Positions 14,549-23,484 of a stretch of DNA of 64,000 nucleotides are shown in pieces (within the stretch, counting starts at the first letter, position 1; each line of letters starts with the position of its first letter). The notes under the pieces were generated by a model. The model did not search any database. It was not told where the DNA came from and saw nothing but the letters and a program-made list of their open reading frames with translations. The stretch is from Klebsiella sp. WP3-W18-ESBL-02 (lineage in GTDB: Bacteria; Pseudomonadota; Gammaproteobacteria; Enterobacterales; Enterobacteriaceae). The DNA lies in contig NZ_AP021972.1 of NCBI RefSeq assembly GCF_014168815.1, positions 2,418,001-2,482,000 of the forward strand, in the 5' to 3' direction. The position numbers were made by a program, and so were the translations under genes.

Positions 14549-17526
14549 TTCAGGAATACGCTCCCGCTGTCAATCCAGTAGTGGCTGCCGCTGTGGCGGC
14601 GGTCGGCCAGAGTATTGAGCTTCAGTGTCAGGGCATCCGGCGAAACCGGGGTGCCGTCCTGTAGCCAGGCGTCGCTCAGCACAAAGGACAGCGGCGCTTC
14701 GTGTCGGCTACCGCCCTCAAGCTTCAGACGTACCTGAAGAACACCGTCGCCCGCGATCGCTTTTGCCAGCTCCGGCGAGTTGATGCTCAACGTATACAGC
14801 GGCGTGGCGGGCCAGCGGGTATTCGCTAACTGGCGGAAGCCCAGCGTCACGTTGCCACGCAGCGGGAAATGCAGCCGTGCGTCAAGCTTTGCGCCGGGTT
14901 TGTCGAGATCGAGATCGTGATACCAGATGTTTTCATCACGCAGCGTATTGACGGTTTTATCCAGAACGCCGAGATAGCGCACCGTGGAGTAGGCGCCAAT
15001 GTCGGCCGCTTTGAAATTAAAGTGCGGCAGGCGAAGGTCCAGCGCCAGGCTGCACAGCATTGCGCCCACGGCCGCGGTGGATTTCGGGTTGCCGATGCGC
15101 CCCTGTTGACTGAACGGATACCATTCATGAACGTGATATTTATCCAGCCAGACCATGCGGTTAACCGGCACCGGCTGCAGGTAGCGAATCAGCGCCTGTA
15201 CCCCCGGCAGACAGCCAGGACGTCCGGTTACCAGCAGAACATCGCAGGCGTAGTGAGAAATAGCTTCACACAGCGCATGCAGCGGGCCAGAAAGAGTAAA
15301 TTCCCCGGCAAGCATCGCGTCTTGCAGGTTGCTGAAAGTGATTTCTAACGGCACTGCCAGCAGGTCGAACGGCGCGCTGCCTGCGGGGAGCGCATGTTCA
15401 ATGGCCTGGCCGACATAGTTCATCACGTTGCGGGTTGGCGTTTGGCTCAACAGCTCGCCAAAGGTAGCGTGCAGCCCGGCCAGCGGGTCCTGGACGTCGC
15501 TTTGCTCCCACGCCGCCAGAATGGCATGGCCGATCGGCATAAACAGCTGCAGGGCGGTTTGCTGGCGCAGCACCGCCTGGGTATCAAGCCTGCCTGAGTC
15601 GCCAAACAGCGTAGCCATTAGCGCCTGGGCGTCGGCAACGCCGGATTTTTGCAGTTGGGTTTGCAGGGCGGGCAGCACGCAGCGCTGGATAATATCCAGC
15701 AGCACATCGTCACCGGCGATTTTAAACCCTTCGCGGAACAGGAGCTGCGGGGTAATTTTGACGTTGCCGCCGATGCCGTCATCCAGTTGGTATTGCGCAA
15801 TGGCCATGTCGGTGGTTCCACCGCCGAGATCCAGCGAGGCGATGCGTAGCGCTCGTCCGGGGGCAGCCTCCGGCTCGGGCTGGCGATCCGGGCGTGCCAT
15901 CGCGGCGAACAGCGCTTCGGTCTGCCCGGAAAAATGCGAGATCGCTTCGTTGTACAGCCAGACCAGCTGGCCGCAGCTGGCTTCATCCCATTCCATGTGA
16001 ATTTTCGGTACCGGAACCACGCTTTTTTCCTGCAGGCGCACGTTGGCAAAGTCTTCATCCTGCGGATGCCAGCCCATGGCTTTCCACACCAGCGCAATCG
16101 CTTCAAACATCCGGCGGCGGAAGATTTCCCGTTCCTGTTTCGGCATCGCCGACGGCAGGGTGAGGATCAGCGTACGCAGCTGGCGCGGCGAGGCAGGGAA
16201 GCCCAGCCGCAGGCGGGTAGCGACGCTGTTGATCTGCCCCAGCGCCTGCGCCAGAATTTCACACAGCATGTGGGTCATCAGGGTGCTACGGCTATACTGC
16301 GGCGAGAAGACCGGCATCCGCTCGTCCGGCGGCAGCGTAAACAGCGGCTGGCCTTCATCGTTCATCAGGTTCATCAGCGGGAAGGCGGTGGCCAGGGGTT
16401 CGCGCTGGGTTTTACCGTTCATCTGGCTAAAGCGCCAGTCCTGTACGGTCGGGGTTTCGTCCCACAAATAGCGGCGCGGGCTGGAAATACCGCTATAGCC
16501 TTCGGTGCCGGCACGCTGCATCGCCAGCTTACGGGCTTCATCGCCCACGCGCACCAGCGACGGCCAGATAAAGGCGTCTTCGCGGCCGCTTTCCACCGAG
16601 AAGTGCTGCTTGCCGAAACGTGACTCTGAAAACTCGACGCGGCTGGTGAACAGCGGTTCATTCAGATACTGCGGCTCGCTTAACGAGCGGACCTGTAGCT
16701 CGGCGGTCTGGCGCAGGCCGTCATTCGCGTCGCCGTGGTCTTCGATAATAACGCCACAGGTATGGGTGTTGCCGACATCGAGGATCAAATCAACCGGAAT
16801 GGCCGGGGTGCTCAGCGTGGCGGTCACCATTTTAATTTCCGGTACCGTGAGCTGCTCGCCGAGCAGGGCCAGAATATTGAGCCAGTGGCCCTGATACTCA
16901 AAGCTGCGCAGCGCCTGCGCCACGTCGCGCTCGCTGCGGGTTTCATGCGTCGTTACGCTCTGCTGGAAGGCTTCGCGCAGCCAGCCGTCAATCCACGTCT
17001 GGTCGAGAAAATCGCTGATTTCGTCATCGCGCCAGGCCAGCGCGAAGCGGGTGCCGTTCAGCAGGTCGCTGGCGACCGGCGAGAGTGCATTAAGGTCATC
17101 GTGGCCAATCTGGCTATCAAATGCCAGGGTTACGCGGTGGCTATTGCCCGCGCTGTCCGGCTCATTGAGGCGGCGAATTTGCACGCGCGCCCAGTTATCC
17201 GGGCCTTCCACGAAGGTGCGCGGCGGGTTAAAGCGCAGGAACGGCAGGGGCAGCCACACGCCGTCCAATAGCGTCAACGAATGGTGCAGCGCGAGCGTGG
17301 ATTCCGGCTTGACCACCTCAGGCGGGCGTCCCGCTTCACCCGGCAGGGTGTAGCGCTGGTTCACCACGTCATAGTCGAGACGCAGCAGCGGGCCGTTGGC
17401 GGTTTTTCGCACGAAGCGGCCGTTTTGCAGCGATTCCTGCGGGCTGAGGCCAAAATCAAGGAACTGCACGCCGCTGTTGGCAATCAGCGTCACGCTCTGT
17501 TTGTAATCGCAAAGTGTCACCAGCAT
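14545..17526 (-). CDS. srfB: SrfB-family protein with Hsp70/actin-like ATPase fold
   Basis: A 993-residue SrfB-family protein. Two motifs mark an actin/Hsp70-type nucleotide-binding fold: phosphate-1 LILDVGNTHTCGVII (about residues 247-261) and phosphate-2 ASLDLGGGTTDMAIA (about residues 563-577). A later LLVTGRPGCLPGVQALI resembles the adenosine-binding segment. So SrfB is probably an ATPase with a long N-terminal extension of about 240 residues. The ATG lies three bases after the srfA stop. Family knowledge is limited to the srf locus being SsrB-linked in Salmonella; the ATPase reading is inference from motifs. Confidence 0.88.
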   Translation of the reverse strand: MLVTLCDYKQSVTLIANSGVQFLDFGLSPQESLQNGRFVRKTANGPLLRLDYDVVNQRYTLPGEAGRPPEVVKPESTLALHHSLTLLDGVWLPLPFLRFNPPRTFVEGPDNWARVQIRRLNEPDSAGNSHRVTLAFDSQIGHDDLNALSPVASDLLNGTRFALAWRDDEISDFLDQTWIDGWLREAFQQSVTTHETRSERDVAQALRSFEYQGHWLNILALLGEQLTVPEIKMVTATLSTPAIPVDLILDVGNTHTCGVIIEDHGDANDGLRQTAELQVRSLSEPQYLNEPLFTSRVEFSESRFGKQHFSVESGREDAFIWPSLVRVGDEARKLAMQRAGTEGYSGISSPRRYLWDETPTVQDWRFSQMNGKTQREPLATAFPLMNLMNDEGQPLFTLPPDERMPVFSPQYSRSTLMTHMLCEILAQALGQINSVATRLRLGFPASPRQLRTLILTLPSAMPKQEREIFRRRMFEAIALVWKAMGWHPQDEDFANVRLQEKSVVPVPKIHMEWDEASCGQLVWLYNEAISHFSGQTEALFAAMARPDRQPEPEAAPGRALRIASLDLGGGTTDMAIAQYQLDDGIGGNVKITPQLLFREGFKIAGDDVLLDIIQRCVLPALQTQLQKSGVADAQALMATLFGDSGRLDTQAVLRQQTALQLFMPIGHAILAAWEQSDVQDPLAGLHATFGELLSQTPTRNVMNYVGQAIEHALPAGSAPFDLLAVPLEITFSNLQDAMLAGEFTLSGPLHALCEAISHYACDVLLVTGRPGCLPGVQALIRYLQPVPVNRMVWLDKYHVHEWYPFSQQGRIGNPKSTAAVGAMLCSLALDLRLPHFNFKAADIGAYSTVRYLGVLDKTVNTLRDENIWYHDLDLDKPGAKLDARLHFPLRGNVTLGFRQLANTRWPATPLYTLSINSPELAKAIAGDGVLQVRLKLEGGSRHEAPLSFVLSDAWLQDGTPVSPDALTLKLNTLADRRHSGSHYWIDSGSVFLK

Positions 17527-17529
17527 GGC

Positions 17530-18873
17530 TTACGCTCCCGTCTTCTTAAAGGTCAGCGCCACCACCGTTTTGGCATCGAAACGCGCGGAGCATACGGCAA
17601 CGTTGCTGTTGCCCGGTTTGCAGCTGATTTCCGGCAGCGGATAGCGCGCGCCGTCACTGCACTGCGCGTTGCCGCGGCTTTTGATCATCAGCTCGCCGTT
17701 CTGGTGCAGCCCGGAGAACACCGCCGCTTTGCAGACAATATTGCCGTCGCGCAGCAGGCGTGCGGTGCCTTTATTGTTCTGAATCTGGTAGCGCAGATTG
17801 GGCGCTTTACCGGTATGGGCGTCGCTGATATCCATCTGCGCACGCCAGCTGCCGTTGAGAAAGCGGGTCGTTCCCGCGCGCATTTGATCGGCATCCATCA
17901 CCAGCGCATCTTTTGGGATAGCGGCAATCACCAGCGGTTTTTCCTTTTCGTCTTCTTTCACGTCCGGCGTCGTTTTGACGCTTGCCTGATGCAGCGGCAG
18001 CCCGTCCGTCAGGGTGGGCATGGCGGGTGCCGCCGCCCGCAGCGGCGGTGCAATATCTTTTGCTACCGGCTCAGGCTCCGCTTCCGCCTGCGTTGAGGGG
18101 ATCATCAACGGCAGCGCAATGGCAACGGCGGCGATAGCGGCCGCCAGCGGCAGCGCCCAGAGCCAGCGCGGACGACGCGGGGGCGTCATGACCATCGCCA
18201 CCGGCTCCGCGGGTTCTGCCGGGCGGGTTTGTTCTTCCGGCTCGTTCTCCGGCAGAGTGTAAGCATCCAGGCGCGGTTCATTTGGCGAAATCAACGGGGC
18301 GTCGGCCTCGCTGAACGTGGCGATAACCGGTTCGGGTTCTTCTATTATTTCGGGCAGCTCGACAATCAGCGGCGCTTCGGGCGGCTCGGGCTCCACATAA
18401 CGCAGGCAGTCAAAAACGTCTTCGCGCGCGCCTTCGTTAAGGTTTACAAAGCCCCAGAAGCTGATGACGGGCTTGCCGTCGACGAGAAAGAGGTGGTTTT
18501 CACCGGGAAACTGCAGCGTTTTTTCCAGCAGCGCGCCGAACAGCTGCTGTGCCGTTTTTTCAGATTGCAGGCATTTCTTGCTGAGCGTCCGCGCGCTATC
18601 CTGCAATCCTTCTAAGTAGTGCAGCGCTCGCGTGCGCTGAGATTCATTCGCCGCTTTCCAGCCCATTGGCGTACCGTCAACCGGCGAATACCAGTCTACC
18701 CGGTCACCTTCATCGTTCAGCTGCGGTATCGCCAGGCAGTCGACCAGCGCGTTTTGCTTGCGTAGGCGCAGCGTTTCGCGCACCTGGAGCGCAGAGTGAA
18801 ATACCGTTTGCCCGCCGCCGCCTACGGCCTGAAAGTCATCAAGACTTCCGCTGCGTAAAAGAGTTTTTGCCAC
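17530..18873 (-). CDS. srfA: SrfA-family membrane protein
   Basis: A 447-residue SrfA-family protein, first gene of srfABC. The cytoplasmic N-terminal part (about 1-165) is followed by a proline/glutamate-rich linker, one membrane helix at about residues 237-259 (WLWALPLAAAIAAVAIALPL) preceded by arginines, and a periplasmic C-terminal domain of about 185 residues containing cysteines. Start is GTG at 18873 with AGGA close by. The topology suggests that SrfA anchors SrfB and SrfC to the inner membrane. Function unknown. Confidence 0.85.
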   Translation of the reverse strand: MAKTLLRSGSLDDFQAVGGGGQTVFHSALQVRETLRLRKQNALVDCLAIPQLNDEGDRVDWYSPVDGTPMGWKAANESQRTRALHYLEGLQDSARTLSKKCLQSEKTAQQLFGALLEKTLQFPGENHLFLVDGKPVISFWGFVNLNEGAREDVFDCLRYVEPEPPEAPLIVELPEIIEEPEPVIATFSEADAPLISPNEPRLDAYTLPENEPEEQTRPAEPAEPVAMVMTPPRRPRWLWALPLAAAIAAVAIALPLMIPSTQAEAEPEPVAKDIAPPLRAAAPAMPTLTDGLPLHQASVKTTPDVKEDEKEKPLVIAAIPKDALVMDADQMRAGTTRFLNGSWRAQMDISDAHTGKAPNLRYQIQNNKGTARLLRDGNIVCKAAVFSGLHQNGELMIKSRGNAQCSDGARYPLPEISCKPGNSNVAVCSARFDAKTVVALTFKKTGA

Positions 18874-19131
18874 GTTCCTGTCCCATAGACTTCTTCACGG
18901 CATTACTTTACGCAAAGCAAGATGCAACAAACGGTGAAAGAGAGGGGTAAATAGGGTAATTCTCCTGGCATTGAATATCTGGACTTAAGTAAAACCTGAT
19001 GGGTAAGCGATGAAGAAACCAGCAAAAAACGGATATTCAGTATAACCTGAGACAAATTGGTTATTTGCCAGTTACCTGGCGCTGTGCTGTTATTAAGCCG
19101 TTCATATAATAAAATCGAAAGGCTTATAACC

Positions 19132-20727
19132 ATGATGACAGGGAAAACGCTCCTCGCGCTGGCACTCAGCGCGCTGTTGCCGGCAGGTGCCATTGCGGCC
19201 AATCATGACACGCTGGTTTATTGCTCCGAAGCTTCGCCGGAGTCCTTTAACCCGCAAATTGCCAGCTCTGGCCCGACGTTTGTCGCCAGCTCGCAAACGC
19301 TGTACAACCGCCTGATCAACTTTGACCCGGTAAAAAATACGCCCATCCCGTCGCTGGCGACCGACTGGACTATCTCGGAAGACGGCCTGACCTATACGTT
19401 TACGCTGCGTCAGGGAGTGAAGTTCAACAGCAATAAGTTCTTTACCCCAACCCGTGACTTCAACGCTGATGACGTGATCTTCTCCGTGTTGCGCCAGAAG
19501 GACAACGATCATCCGTATCATAAGGTTTCGCAGGGTAACTACGAATATTTCAACGACGTGGGTCTCGATAAGCTGATTAAGTCGGTGAAAAAAGTCGATG
19601 ATTACCACGTGCAGTTTGTCCTGAACGAACCCAATGCCGCGTTTCTTGCCGATTGGGGGATGGATTTCGCTTCTATTCTTTCCGCCGAATATGCAGACGC
19701 GATGATGAAAAAAGGCACGCCGGAGAACGTCGATACCTGGCCTATCGGTACCGGCCCGTACGTGCTGCAACAGTACAAAGTCGATTCGCAGATTCGCTAT
19801 CTTGCCAACCCGAACTATTGGGATGGCCCGGTGCCAACGAAACACCTGATTTTCGCCATCACGCCGAACGTTGAAACGCGGCTGGCAAAACTGCAAACCA
19901 ACGAATGCCAGATTATTCCGGCACCGTCGCCGGTCCAGTTTGAGGCGATCAAAAGCAATCACGATCTGACGCTGCATGCGGTTGAAGCGCTGAACGTTGG
20001 CTATCTGGCGTTTAACACGGAGAAAAAACCGTTTGATAACGTTCTGGTGCGTCAGGCGCTGAACTACGCGACCGATAAACAAGCGATCGTTAACGCGGTG
20101 TTTATGGGGTCAGGTACGGTTGCAAAATCACCGATCCCGCCAAACATGATGGGCTATAAGAAGGATCTGAAGGATTACAGCTACGATCCCGAGAAGGCTA
20201 AAGCGCTGCTGAAGCAGGCGGGACTGGAGAAGGGCGTTGATGTGACCCTGTGGTCAATGCCGGTGCAGCGCCCGTATAACCCGAATTCACGCCGCATTGC
20301 GGAAATGATTCAGAACGATTGGGCGAAAGTCGGCGTGAAGGCTAAAATTGTCACCTATGAATGGGGCGAGTACCTTTCCGGGATCCGTAAAGGGGAACAC
20401 GACAGCGCGCTGTACGGCTGGATGTCGGACAACGGCGATCCGGATAACTTCGCCAACACGCTGCTGGGCTGCGACAGCATTAAGACCGGCTCTAATGCCG
20501 CACGCTGGTGCAATAAAGAGTATGATGGTCTGGTGAAAAAAGCGCTGGTGGTGAGCGACCCGGCTAAACGCGCCGCGCTGTACGGCCAGGCGCAGGAGAT
20601 CTACGCTCAGCAGGTACCGTGGATTGCCCTTGCCAATGGCAAAACGTTCTACGCCACGCGCAGCAACGTGAGCGGCTACAGCGTCAGCCTGATGGGCAGC
20701 GATTTCTCGAAAGTGAAAATCAATTAA
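19132..20727 (+). CDS. Periplasmic oligopeptide/dipeptide-type ABC substrate-binding protein
   Basis: A 531-residue family 5 solute-binding protein, closely parallel to E. coli DppA along its length (LVYCSEASPESFNPQ near the mature N-terminus, then GTGPYVLQQYK, VRQALNYATDKQAI, DNGDPDNF). A signal peptide ending AIAA spans about residues 1-24. The start is the first of two ATGs at 19132 with AAAGG upstream. No permease or ATPase gene is adjacent, so this orphan binding protein probably loads the Dpp permease or acts as a chaperone/sensor for peptides or heme. ydcY follows after nine bases in the same operon. Confidence 0.85.
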   Translation: MMTGKTLLALALSALLPAGAIAANHDTLVYCSEASPESFNPQIASSGPTFVASSQTLYNRLINFDPVKNTPIPSLATDWTISEDGLTYTFTLRQGVKFNSNKFFTPTRDFNADDVIFSVLRQKDNDHPYHKVSQGNYEYFNDVGLDKLIKSVKKVDDYHVQFVLNEPNAAFLADWGMDFASILSAEYADAMMKKGTPENVDTWPIGTGPYVLQQYKVDSQIRYLANPNYWDGPVPTKHLIFAITPNVETRLAKLQTNECQIIPAPSPVQFEAIKSNHDLTLHAVEALNVGYLAFNTEKKPFDNVLVRQALNYATDKQAIVNAVFMGSGTVAKSPIPPNMMGYKKDLKDYSYDPEKAKALLKQAGLEKGVDVTLWSMPVQRPYNPNSRRIAEMIQNDWAKVGVKAKIVTYEWGEYLSGIRKGEHDSALYGWMSDNGDPDNFANTLLGCDSIKTGSNAARWCNKEYDGLVKKALVVSDPAKRAALYGQAQEIYAQQVPWIALANGKTFYATRSNVSGYSVSLMGSDFSKVKIN

Positions 20728-20736
20728 GGAGCAGAT

Positions 20737-20970
20737 ATGTCACATTTGGATGAGGTCATCGCCCGCGTTGATGCGGCGATTGCAGAAAGCGTGATTACGC
20801 ATATGAACGAGCTGCTGGTCGCGCTGAGCGATGATACGCAACTGAGCCGTGAAGAGCGTTTCACCCAGCAGCAGCGCCTGCGCGTGACCATTTCCCATCA
20901 CGGCCAGCATCAGCGTGAACAGGAAGAGGCACGCAGGGAGCATCTCACTGAAGGTGGCAAGATTTTGTAA
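20737..20970 (+). CDS. ydcY: YdcY family small protein
   Basis: A 77-residue acidic, helical protein matching E. coli YdcY (begins MSHLDEVIARVDAAI, ends LTEGGKIL). AAGGAG precedes the ATG. Function unknown; it is a soluble DUF2526-type protein. It is linked here to the orphan binding protein; in E. coli it lies beside the ydcSTUV region. Confidence 0.9.
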   Translation: MSHLDEVIARVDAAIAESVITHMNELLVALSDDTQLSREERFTQQQRLRVTISHHGQHQREQEEARREHLTEGGKIL

Positions 20971-20978
20971 GCCCTCTT

Positions 20979-21012
20979 GTAGGCCGGATGGCGCTGCGCT
21001 TATCCGGCCTAC
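20979..21012. repeat. REP element
   Basis: GTAGGCCGGATGGCGCTGCG followed by CTTATCCGGCCTAC forms the classical enterobacterial REP palindrome between convergent ydcY and ydcZ. It probably acts as a mRNA-end stabiliser or gyrase/IHF site. Confidence 0.85.
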
Positions 21013-21020
21013 GCAAGCGA

Positions 21021-21470
21021 TTAAAACTGGCGTTTTGCAATCAGCCACGCGCCGACAATCAACATCACTGCACCACAAACCGGTCCTACCAGCGCTCGCC
21101 AGGGTACGCCGTGGCTTCTCACCACATCCATCACCAGCCCGCCAATCAGCTGACTGGCGACCAGTACCGCAATCGTCGTTGCCGCCCCCACGTACTGATA
21201 GCCGCTAATGCTGGCAAAGACGAAGAATGATCCCAACAAGCCGGGGATCAGCGTCCACCATTTAATGGTTGAAACCAGTTCGCTCACGCCCGCCAGACCG
21301 TGCTTAATCAGCAGAATGCTGACAAACAGCACGATGCCGACTAATGAGTTCAGCAGCATCGCTACCAGAATCGTCGAAGCGGACTGTGTGATCCGCACCA
21401 TGAGCGTGTTCTGGATAACCAGGCCAATCCCTGCGGCGATCAGAAACGTCAGCGTGAGGGATTGATTCAT
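21021..21470 (-). CDS. ydcZ: DMT-superfamily inner-membrane protein YdcZ
   Basis: A 149-residue protein with five predicted membrane helices, almost identical in pattern to E. coli YdcZ (starts MNQSLTLTFLIAAGIGLVIQN). It belongs to the EamA-like/DUF606 small transporters. The start overlaps the mnaT stop by ATGA (21467-21470), so the acetyltransferase and transporter are coupled. Substrate unknown; the pairing suggests disposal of an amino-acid analogue. Confidence 0.92.
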   Translation of the reverse strand: MNQSLTLTFLIAAGIGLVIQNTLMVRITQSASTILVAMLLNSLVGIVLFVSILLIKHGLAGVSELVSTIKWWTLIPGLLGSFFVFASISGYQYVGAATTIAVLVASQLIGGLVMDVVRSHGVPWRALVGPVCGAVMLIVGAWLIAKRQF

Positions 21471-21985
21471 GCGTTACCGTCCGGGTCGCAGCGGTTATCC
21501 AGTTGCAGCTGCATAAAGGTTAAATCCAGCCAGCGGCCGAATTTGGTGCCGACCTGCGGCATCTGCCCGGTGGTGACGAAGCCGTGTTTGGCGTGCAGAT
21601 GCAGGGACGCGTAATTTTGCGACTCAATCCCTGCCACCATGACGTGTTTGCCGCGACGTTTGGCTTCTTCAATCAGCCGGGTAAGCAGAATATGACCCAG
21701 ACCTTTGCCTTGATGCTCCGGGTGGACGTAGACGGAGTGTTCGACGGTATGGCGGAAACCATCAAACGCCCGCCAGTCGCCGTAGGAGGCATAGCCCGTC
21801 ACCACGCCGTCTTCTTCGCTGACCAGCACCGGAAAATGGCCGAGCTGCCGCGCCTCAAACCAGGCAATACGGTTATCGGTATCGACGGTTTTATCGTTCC
21901 AGATGGCGGCCGTATGCAGTACGGCGTGGTTATAAATGGCCGCGATCGCGGCGCAGTCTTCTTTTGTCGCAAAACGAATAGACAT
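21467..21985 (-). CDS. mnaT: L-amino acid N-acetyltransferase MnaT (YncA)
   Basis: A 172-residue GNAT acetyltransferase with the acetyl-CoA loop HQGKGLGHILLTRL (about residues 96-109) and a sequence collinear with E. coli MnaT, which acetylates methionine and its sulfone/sulfoximine and related toxic analogues such as phosphinothricin. The ATG at 21985 has AGGGTG upstream; a start at 22009 is less likely. It is divergent from the cupin regulator gene at 22024, 38 bases away, making that protein its likely regulator. Confidence 0.92.
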   Translation of the reverse strand: MSIRFATKEDCAAIAAIYNHAVLHTAAIWNDKTVDTDNRIAWFEARQLGHFPVLVSEEDGVVTGYASYGDWRAFDGFRHTVEHSVYVHPEHQGKGLGHILLTRLIEEAKRRGKHVMVAGIESQNYASLHLHAKHGFVTTGQMPQVGTKFGRWLDLTFMQLQLDNRCDPDGNA

Positions 21986-22023
21986 AGTTGCACCCTGTAT
22001 GTTGTTCACTATATTATTACGCC

Positions 22024-22599
22024 ATGAATACTATTGAAGACAACCTAAATCAACGCATCGGCGCACGAATTCGCATTGAGCGTGAGTCTCGCAGCTGGTC
22101 GCTGAGCGAGCTGGCCGAGCGCGCGGGCGTGTCGCGGGCGATGATCCACAAAATTGAGCGCGGCGAAAGCAGCCCCACGGCAGCGCTGCTGGCGAGGCTA
22201 TCCGGCGCATTTGGCATCAGCATGTCAACGCTGATTGCCCGTGCAGAAATTCAGGAAGGCAAACTGCTGCGTTTTGCCGATCAGCCGGTGTGGCACGATC
22301 CACAGAGCCATTATCTCCGCCGTCACGTTTCACCGCGCGGCGAGCTGCCGGTCGATTTGGTGCAGATTGAACTGCCGTCGGGCAGCGATATTCCCATGCC
22401 CGCATCGGCCTACGCGATGGCGCGCCAGCTTATCTGGGTGCAGCAGGGCGAGCTGCTGTTTATGGAGGGCGAAACCGCGCATCGCATGCGGGGCGGTGAC
22501 TGCCTGGAACTGGGGCCGCCAAACGACTGTCGCTTTATTAACGATAGCGGTCACATTTGTATTTATTTAGTGGTGCGTTTGAATATTCCTCTGACGTGA
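22024..22599 (+). CDS. XRE-family HTH and cupin-domain regulator
   Basis: A 191-residue regulator: an N-terminal Cro/CI helix-turn-helix (about residues 9-63, WSLSELAERAGVSRAMIHKI) and a C-terminal cupin barrel with HRMRGGDCLELGPP. Proteins of this shape sense small ligands and often repress an adjacent gene. It is divergent from mnaT-ydcZ with only 38 bp between start codons, so it likely controls them. E. coli has no equivalent at this site. The ligand might be an amino-acid analogue; that is inference. Confidence 0.82.
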   Translation: MNTIEDNLNQRIGARIRIERESRSWSLSELAERAGVSRAMIHKIERGESSPTAALLARLSGAFGISMSTLIARAEIQEGKLLRFADQPVWHDPQSHYLRRHVSPRGELPVDLVQIELPSGSDIPMPASAYAMARQLIWVQQGELLFMEGETAHRMRGGDCLELGPPNDCRFINDSGHICIYLVVRLNIPLT

Positions 22600-22773
22600 T
22601 TTTATATCTTTTGAGGTTTTAACTGTGATAAACGGTGAAGCGCTCTCAGGGGCATAAATTTCACTAAAGGTTCGTTTCTGAAATATATGTTGTATTTTTC
22701 GCGCAAAATAACCAACTCCAGCTATTAATTATATTAGGGCTCTGAGCCGATTCTATGTGGAGTTATAATAAAA

Positions 22774-23433
22774 ATGCTGGATTTTGCTAAAGCACAACGT
22801 ATCAGTTTGACACAGCAGGTAGAGAATAATATCAAAAGTGCGCTGATCATTGGCGCACTGAAGCCGGGTGCACGATTAGTGACTCGGGAAATTGCCGTCA
22901 ATCAGGGCATTAGTATTACGCCAGTACGAGAAGCGCTGCTGCGGCTGGTTTCTTCTGGCGCCTTGCAGGCCGCGCCTGCACAGGCATTTATGGTCCCGGT
23001 ATTAAACCATTCTGGCTATCAGGAAATAAACCATATTCGTAAAAATCTTGAAGGAATGGCGACCGCAGCGGCGTCTAAACATATAACCATGGAAAGATTA
23101 AGGGAACTTCATCATCTCTCAGGATTATTTCATGAGGCAAAAGCTGTGGGCGATATCACACGGATGCTGCAGTGTAATTACCGGTTTCGTTTTCGAATAT
23201 ATGAATACGCGGAAATGCCCACGTTAATGACCATTATCGAACAATTATGGGTACGCGTGGGACCCAGTTGTCATTATTTATATTTAAATTCTATGGAACC
23301 GTTTCAGCAAATAAACGTATACCAGCCGTTGCTGTCGGCGCTGGAGAAAAAAGAATCTAACGCCAGCTATAGTGCTATATGTCAGGTTATTGATGAGTCC
23401 GCAAGTTTCCTGCAAAAACAATACAGCCATTGA
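22774..23433 (+). CDS. mcbR: GntR-family regulator McbR (YncC)
   Basis: A 219-residue FadR-subfamily GntR regulator: winged helix at about residues 10-75 (GARLVTREIAVNQGISITPV) and an all-helical FCD ligand domain. It matches E. coli McbR, which affects biofilm through mcbA repression and responds to furanones. The E. coli neighbour curA (yncB), normally just upstream of mcbR, is absent here. Base composition is more AT-rich than its neighbours. The Shine-Dalgarno GGAG lies 11 bases before the ATG, a long spacing. Confidence 0.85.
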   Translation: MLDFAKAQRISLTQQVENNIKSALIIGALKPGARLVTREIAVNQGISITPVREALLRLVSSGALQAAPAQAFMVPVLNHSGYQEINHIRKNLEGMATAAASKHITMERLRELHHLSGLFHEAKAVGDITRMLQCNYRFRFRIYEYAEMPTLMTIIEQLWVRVGPSCHYLYLNSMEPFQQINVYQPLLSALEKKESNASYSAICQVIDESASFLQKQYSH

Positions 23434-23450
23434 TGATTTCGTGAGTAAAC

Positions 23451-23474
23451 CGTTTCCGGGGCTCCCCGGAAACG
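23451..23474. terminator. Hairpin between convergent mcbR and yncD
   Basis: CGTTTCCGGGG (23451-23461) and CCCCGGAAACG (23464-23474) are perfectly complementary. The stem lies between two convergent stops and probably serves both directions, although the flanking T-rich stretches are short. Confidence 0.6.
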
Positions 23475-23484
23475 TTCAGGTTAT

